A DNA stretch of 64,000 nucleotides, taken from Gigantopelta aegis. Lineage: Eukaryota > Mollusca > Gastropoda > Neomphalida > Peltospiridae. The notes below the pieces were generated by a model, which did no database searches, was not told the origin of the DNA, and saw only the letters and a program-made list of their open reading frames with translations. Location: positions 23,235,699 through 23,299,698 of the forward strand of contig NC_054706.1 of the NCBI RefSeq assembly GCF_016097555.1, in the 5' to 3' direction. The position numbers were made by a program, and so were the translations under genes. Positions 59,037 to 64,000 of this stretch are shown here, piece after piece; within the stretch, counting starts at the first letter, position 1, and each line of letters starts with the position of its first letter.

Positions 59037-59245
59037 TGTTTGTTTTGTTTAACGACACCACTAGAGCACATTGATTTATTAATCATCGGCTAATGGATGT
59101 GAAACATGGTCATTTTTGACACAGTTATAGAGAGGAAACCCGCTACATCTTTTTTATTAGTAGCAAAGGATCTTTTGTATGCACCATCCCACAGACAGGA
59201 TAGCATATACCACGGCCTTTGATATACCATTCGTGGTACAGTCGT
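59037..59245 (-). mobile_element. SINE tail b, head truncated
   Basis: Tail complement TTTAACGACACCACTAGAGC through the body to GATATACCATTCGTGGTACA, then lost. Confidence 0.82.
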
Positions 59246-59296
59246 GAACGACTCAACCGATCAATTTTCCATTATGATCGATCATAATGACGTTTG

Positions 59297-59793
59297 ATGG
59301 TGCATATAACAGATCCCTTGCTACAAACGGAACAATGTAGCGGGTTTCATCTCTAAGACTTAAGTTAAATTACCAAATGTCTGACATCCAATAACCGAAG
59401 GGCGGGACGTAGTCCAGTGGTACAGCGCTCGCTCGATGCGCGGTCGATCTGGGATCGATCCCCGTCGGTGGGCCCATTGGGCTATTTCTCGTTCTAGTCA
59501 GTGCACCACGACTGGTATATCAAAGGCCGTGGTATGTACTACCCTGTCTGCGGGATGGTGCATATAAAAGATCCCTTGCTGCTAATCGAAAAGAGTAGCC
59601 TATGAAGTGGCGACAGCGGGTTTTCTCTCTCATTATCTGTGTGGTCCTTAACCATATGTCCGACGCCATATAATATAAATAAAATGTGTTGAGTGCGTCG
59701 TTAAATAAAACATTTCCTTCCTTCCAATAACCGATGGTTAGAAAATAAATGTGCTCTAGTAGTTCTATAGTAGTGTCGTTAAACAAAATAATT
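59297..59793 (+). mobile_element. SINE tail b fragment, split by another SINE
   Basis: Body TGGTGCATATAACAGATCCC to CCAATAACCGA, resumed after 59725 through TGTGCTCTAGTAG and GTGTCGTTAAACAAAAT. Confidence 0.85.
59399..59724 (+). mobile_element. SINE, head 1 / tail a, nested in a tail b SINE
   Basis: Full length from GGGCGGGACGTAGTCCAGTG to the tail. TCCAATAACCGA flanks both sides (near 59387-59398 and 59726-59737). Confidence 0.92.
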
Positions 59794-59909
59794 AACTTTT
59801 AACATTTAGATCAATGATAATGGGTAGGGTGTTTTTTTTGTTTTTCATGGGGTTATTTTAGCAGCATCCCTTCCCACACACACCACACCCCAGAATTTAT
59901 GAGAGAAAA

Positions 59910-59958
59910 AAGTTTGTTTTATTTAACGACGCCACTAGAGCACATTCATTTTTTAAAG
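59910..59958 (-). mobile_element. SINE tail b stub
   Basis: AGTTTGTTTTATTTAACGAC followed by GCCACTAGAGCACATTC, then unrelated sequence. Confidence 0.65.
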
Positions 59959-60160
59959 AATTTACTAAAAATATCCCCGGGTTCTTTTATGTATAACTGG
60001 AAGAGACTGTGCGTAATTCAGTTTTGTTGTCTCCACCCTAAAGTAATTTTAGTTTAGCAATGACTCAGGAGTTGAGGTGTATAGTCTGAGTGTGGGGGGA
60101 GGGGTTGACATTTCGTTTATATGTATATAAAAAAAAAAATAATAATACAATTTTTTTTAA

Positions 60161-60531
60161 AGGGACAGATCCTAGTTTCAACCCATGAAAATTAACACTA
60201 AGTTTAGTTAATCTACAAACCTGTAACACATTTGGATAACGTTACAACTGAATGAAACATTAGTCTGTGACTTTGAAATGGTGAAATACCCTCTAAAAAT
60301 AGACTAAAACTCGACTCCATAGCTGTTACTTCTCAGACGCACGTGCGTTTTTAAAAATATGACAAATGCATTTTGTGATATTAAAAACACCAGGATGACC
60401 AAAAACACTTCGAATGTACGGAAATGGATAATCTAGACAATAAAATGTAAGTAAAGCATGATTTGTGTTATCATAAAAGGCTCAAATAGTCAAAAATATG
60501 CCTTAAGTGTTTAAAACTAGGGTATGTCCCT
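60161..60531. mobile_element. TTAA-flanked 371-bp MITE, family 2 (short form)
   Basis: Perfect TTAA flanks. Ends AGGGACAGATCCTAGTTTCA and AACTAGGGTATGTCCCT. The interior matches the copy at 40053-40430. It lies about 200 bp upstream of the putative promoter at 60.7 kb. Confidence 0.8.
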
Positions 60532-60705
60532 TTAATGTGATGTATATGTTGTCATAATGATCATGTGCAAAACATCACCCGATTTCCACCCACGGGCACA
60601 ACCTTGACCTACAGGTTACGACTCAAAGTAAAATGTCTGTGTTCTTTCGATTCTAAATAATGTACATGTACATGTTTTACTCAGTGACATAAACATACAA
60701 AATCA

Positions 60706-60894
60706 CAGACGTGAAAAACGTGCACGTGCATAAAGTGTCTGTAACGAGTTAACGTGCAAAACGGTGTATATGTTTAGTCACGTGACTACTTTACAGGAAT
60801 AAATAACTGAAATTCGCCCAGTGTTGCCGTTTCTTCGTTTCATCGTGACCCAGTTGCGCTAGTGTTTTCACGTCTTGTTAAAAACAGTTTGCAA
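60706..60894 (+). promoter_or_regulatory. Putative promoter and 5' UTR exon of the secreted-protein gene
   Basis: Two CACGTG boxes lie at 60723-60728 and 60779-60784, with AATAAATAA about 20 nt after the second. A non-coding first exon may end at the donor AA|GTGAGT (60894). The block from about 60706 to 60820 is repeated with high similarity, inverted, at 55176-55290 upstream of the EF-hand gene. The conservation suggests a paralogous promoter. No expression data are available. Confidence 0.5.
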
Positions 60895-61092
60895 GTGAGT
60901 TTTCTTTGGTTTCTTGATAACAATTGTTTGGTTGTTGTTGTTTAGTTTTTTGGGTTTAAAAAAAATATATATAAATGCTTAGTTAAAACATTTATTAAGA
61001 TGTTTGCCACAGCACCGTAATTACGGCATGGGTTTCTTTTTAGTGGGAAGCGGTGTGTTAATTTTCTCGCCATACACTTTTTCATTTCTAAA

Positions 61093-61401
61093 AGTGGGCG
61101 GGATCTCCCTCGGTCGGTTGAGCGCTCGTCTGAGGTGCTTTGTGTCGCAGGATCAACTCGCCTCGATGGACCCATTTTCTTGTAGGTGTTTTTTTTTTTT
61201 AGACCCCAACAAATGTCCAGACTGGTACAGTATATAAAGGGCCATGGTATATGCCGTCTTGTGTGAAAAAGTGCTTACAAAACGTCCCTTGCTAAATAAA
61301 AAAACATGCAACGGGCTTCTATGACCGTGTCGTAATTGACAGCCGTTTAACGTTAAGTAACTTATGATCAATGTTCTCTAGTGGTGTCGTTAAACATTTT
61401 A
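61093..61401 (+). mobile_element. SINE, head 3 / tail b, in the intron before the signal-peptide exon
   Basis: Head GGTTGAGCGCTCGTCTGAGG and GTCGCAGGATCAACTCGCC, body, tail TTCTCTAGTGGTGTCGTT. Ends about 110 bp before the exon. Confidence 0.8.
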
Positions 61402-61513
61402 TCTAAAAATGTGTATGATATGATGTAGTGATTTATTAGATATTTGCCAAATAAGAAAGGCTGAAATCTGTTAAACGGCATGTTTTTTATAAATTTTAAA
61501 ATTGTTATTGTAG

Positions 61514-61733
61514 AATGAAGACTGTTTATTGCTTGGTACTTGTGCTGGCCTTGACCTTCGTCCCCGAGCACGTGGATGGCTGGTTCTTCCGGTCTGTGCG
61601 CAGAATCCGCTTCAACCCCTACCACACGTTGGGTTGTATGGCTGCCTGCAAGTGGGCCAGGAGCTGGGCGTGTAAGGTCTGTAAGAGGAAGAGGGGACTC
61701 GACGTGCCGGATGATGACGTAGATCCAGTGGAG
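61514..61733 (+). CDS. Secreted basic protein, signal-peptide exon (first coding exon, gene runs off the window)
   Basis: The acceptor TTGTTATTGTAG is followed one base later by ATG at 61515. The frame stays open for 73 codons to the donor GTACAG at 61734 and leaves in phase 0. The first about 22 residues (MKTVYCLVLVLALTF...VDG) form a signal peptide. The mature part starts WFFRSVRRIRF, then GCMAACKWARSWACKVCKRK (four cysteines in C-x3-C and C-x2-C pairs), then an acidic DVPDDDVDPVE. Phase and the acidic DVP-type junction would fit directly onto the phase-0 EF-hand exon of the minus-strand gene at 54.5 kb. I infer that the full protein is a secreted EF-hand protein. The family is not firmly recognised. 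The 3' exons lie beyond base 64000 or were not seen. Confidence 0.68.
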
Positions 61734-62085
61734 GTACAGTTTGTAAATTCACTAAAACTTTTGTGTGAATTTACCAGTTTTGGAAACTTCCAAACGGGCA
61801 TATTTATTGCAAGATGATAAATGCAATCAAATGCATAAGGGGGCATTTTGTATGTAAAACGTCAAATTAAAATGGATGACTGAATAGTAATTCATACATG
61901 CATACATGGAAACCGCCGTCCAAGCATTCGAAAAGAAAAAGCGGGATTTACCAATCGGATTCGGATTGGTTAAACGTCTGGTGTGTTACAGTGCACCCAC
62001 CACATTGGGCAACGAGAGGAGAATTTAGTCTTCACCCTCCCGAAATTGCTAGCAATGAAGGTGTAGGAGCTCAATTCCTAATTCA

Positions 62086-62327
62086 AACCCCCGTCGGTGG
62101 ATCCATTGGACTAGTTCTGGCACCAGCTAGTGTACCACGACTAATATATCGAAGGCCGTGGAATGGTGTATAAAAGATCCTTGCTGCTAATCGAAAGAGC
62201 AGCCCATGAAGTGGCGACAGCGGGTTTCCTCCCTCAATATGTGTGGTCCTTGACCATTACGTCGGACTCCATATAACCGTAAATAAAATGTGTCGAGTGC
62301 GTCGTTAAATAAAACGGAACTTCCTTC
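62086..62327 (+). mobile_element. SINE tail a, 5' truncated
   Basis: From CCCCGTCGGTGGATCCATTG to TCGAGTGCGTCGTTAAAT. Similar 80-90 bp sequences flank it on both sides (61994-62085 and 62328-62440). Confidence 0.82.
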
Positions 62328-62440
62328 CACCACATTGGGTTACTCACATTGGGTTACTCAGGAGAATTTGGTCGATTCCATCCTCCCGAAATCGCTAGGA
62401 AGGTGGATGAGCCAAACTCCTTCATCAAACCAGCATGTCC

Positions 62441-63439
62441 GAATTTAGATATTACTTTAGACCTAAACTTGGCAAAGTAAAATTGGGCCAACCAAACCAT
62501 GGACGTTTTGGATTAAGCATTATGCCGTCTAATACTAAAGTCCCAAGATAATTTCGGCCATGTCAACTAAAGTTTTTAGACTTCTATCGTGCTCAGTTTA
62601 CCGCTATGAAGTGGGGAAGAAAATTTACAAAACAAAATTAACAGATTCTTGTCTGTCGAAACTTCTCGTTATCTTTCGGACCTTCTCCCGAAAACTAGAA
62701 ATAGTGTGGGTAGTTCTTAAACTACTACTCTGCCACAGACAAACCGCACGATCCCCACCGATTAATACCCCTTTCAAACGTCCTGACCAAAAGGAAACTC
62801 CGCCCCACTGCACATCGCCTAACGCCACTACCTAACTTGCCACCCACCCCCACCTATCCAATCTAACTTGCGGGATAACACTTCTAACTGTAGTTCAGTA
62901 CCTCGCCTAGGAACTTTTGCTAACGCATTATCCCCCACCGCCCCAAATCGCCCCAAATCGCAACTCGGGGGTACAAATTATCGGCAAACAAAATTTAATC
63001 GATTGATTTCGGCACCGTTTCGGCCAAATCTCAAATGGCGCCTTCCTGAAATAGTCGATTTTTTTCATTTTTTTGGCTTTTTTTTTTTTGGCTCATCAAA
63101 TATCCAGAATTTGGACAAGCATCCTAAAGTGAAAGTAGAATGTTAACTAGGCGTCAATTTTAACCACTTTCGGACCATAACCTCAAAACAAACTATTGTT
63201 CATAACATTGGTATTAATTCGAATGATCTAAATCCAACCCGTGCAATACATCGGTTGCGAAACATAACCTCGATTCGGAAACGATTCCCTAGATCAATTG
63301 GGGTTTTTTTCATCGAGCTTAAAACCTGCCTCAACCAAATAAAATTTGGCAGCAAAAACAATGAGGGACATCAAAATTATACCTGCGCATCGCTCGTATG
63401 ATTTTGAGGTTGGGCAGGACAACATTCACTGGACAGAAA
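62441..63439 (+). other. Probable intron of the secreted-protein gene, nothing recognised
   Basis: Less AT-rich than the rest, with CCCCACC stretches and a duplicated CGCCCCAAAT word near 62940. I saw no EF-hand exon, repeat family or intact open frame. Confidence 0.4.
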
Positions 63440-63454
63440 CAACTGCCAATAAAA

Positions 63455-63713
63455 ACTTTTTGGCAGGTTTGTTTTTGTTTAACGACACCACTGGAGCACA
63501 TTGATCATCGGCTATTGGATGTCAAATATTTGGTAATTCTGGCTCTTGGTCATCGGAGGAAACCCGCTACATTTTCCTAATGCAGCAAGGGATCTTTTAT
63601 ATGCACTTTCCCACAGACGGGAAAGCACATACCACAGCCTTTTGATCAGTTGTGGTGCACAGGTTGGAACGAGAAGAAAAGAGGTTGGATCCTGCGACGC
63701 AAGCACCTCAAGC
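63455..63713 (-). mobile_element. SINE, head 3 / tail b, with 15-bp target duplication
   Basis: CAACTGCCAATAAAA flanks it at 63440-63454 and 63714-63728. Tail complement TTTAACGACACCACTGGAGC; head complement ends GGATCCTGCGACGCAAGCAC. Confidence 0.9.
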
Positions 63714-64000
63714 CAACTGCCAATAAAATTCACCGCAGTTGTCGGAGGTACTTAAATTTAAACTAAGGCCGGGAAAGGGTAATTACCATCCTGTTTTAGG
63801 ACTAGGAACTGACGAACTGACATTAACCCAACATTCTCTAAAAAAAATTACTGTCTTCCCCCCCCCCAAAAAAAAAAAAACCCACAAAAAAAAAAAAAAA
63901 AAAAAAACTGGCGTAGGCGAAACTTGACAATGGTGTAATGGATACGGCAATTTTTGACCACAATGAAACTAGCTGACTTCTCGGGATTATACTTTAGAAA

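Overview
The window is animal nuclear DNA, almost certainly from a marine mollusc and probably a gastropod. It is AT-rich and intron-rich. It is packed with tRNA-derived SINEs, TTAA- and TA-flanked MITEs, Tc1-like transposons, minisatellites and homopolymer runs. No prokaryotic features, rRNA, genuine tRNA gene or CRISPR array is visible. Species-level placement is inference.

Gene 1 (+ strand, 7398-31873) is a type I BMP receptor (BMPR1/ALK3-ALK6 class). Nine exons join in frame (1302 nt, 433 codons plus stop). They cover the end of the ligand-binding ectodomain, the transmembrane helix, the GS box and the whole serine/threonine kinase domain to the natural stop. The signal peptide and the first part of the ectodomain (about 70 residues by comparison with vertebrate BMPR1B) were not found and probably lie upstream of base 1. 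Intron 4 is about 17 kb and filled with transposons. Just before exon 5 it carries an array of 85-bp repeats made from the exon's own splice acceptor and first 39 coding bases. These decoy acceptors are the most unusual structure in the window.

From 31874 to about 50000 I see no further gene, only 3' flank or long 3' UTR, minisatellites, SINEs, MITEs and degenerate Tc1-like transposases.

Gene 2 (- strand, 54616 down to about 50000) has three exons encoding two canonical EF-hand loops and an acidic C-terminus, followed by an AATAAA signal. Gene 3 (+ strand, from about 60800) has one coding exon for a signal peptide followed by a basic, tryptophan- and cysteine-containing segment, and continues past the window. 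About 110 bp upstream of gene 3 is repeated in inverted orientation upstream of gene 2, including two CACGTG boxes at almost the same spacing. I infer head-to-head paralogues of a secreted EF-hand protein family. The signal-peptide exon was not found in the gene 2 copy.

The mobile layer includes three Tc1-like transposase lineages, all broken. There are several nested insertions whose order can be read from target-site duplications, and a SINE system in which three 5' heads and two 3' tails are combined around a shared body.
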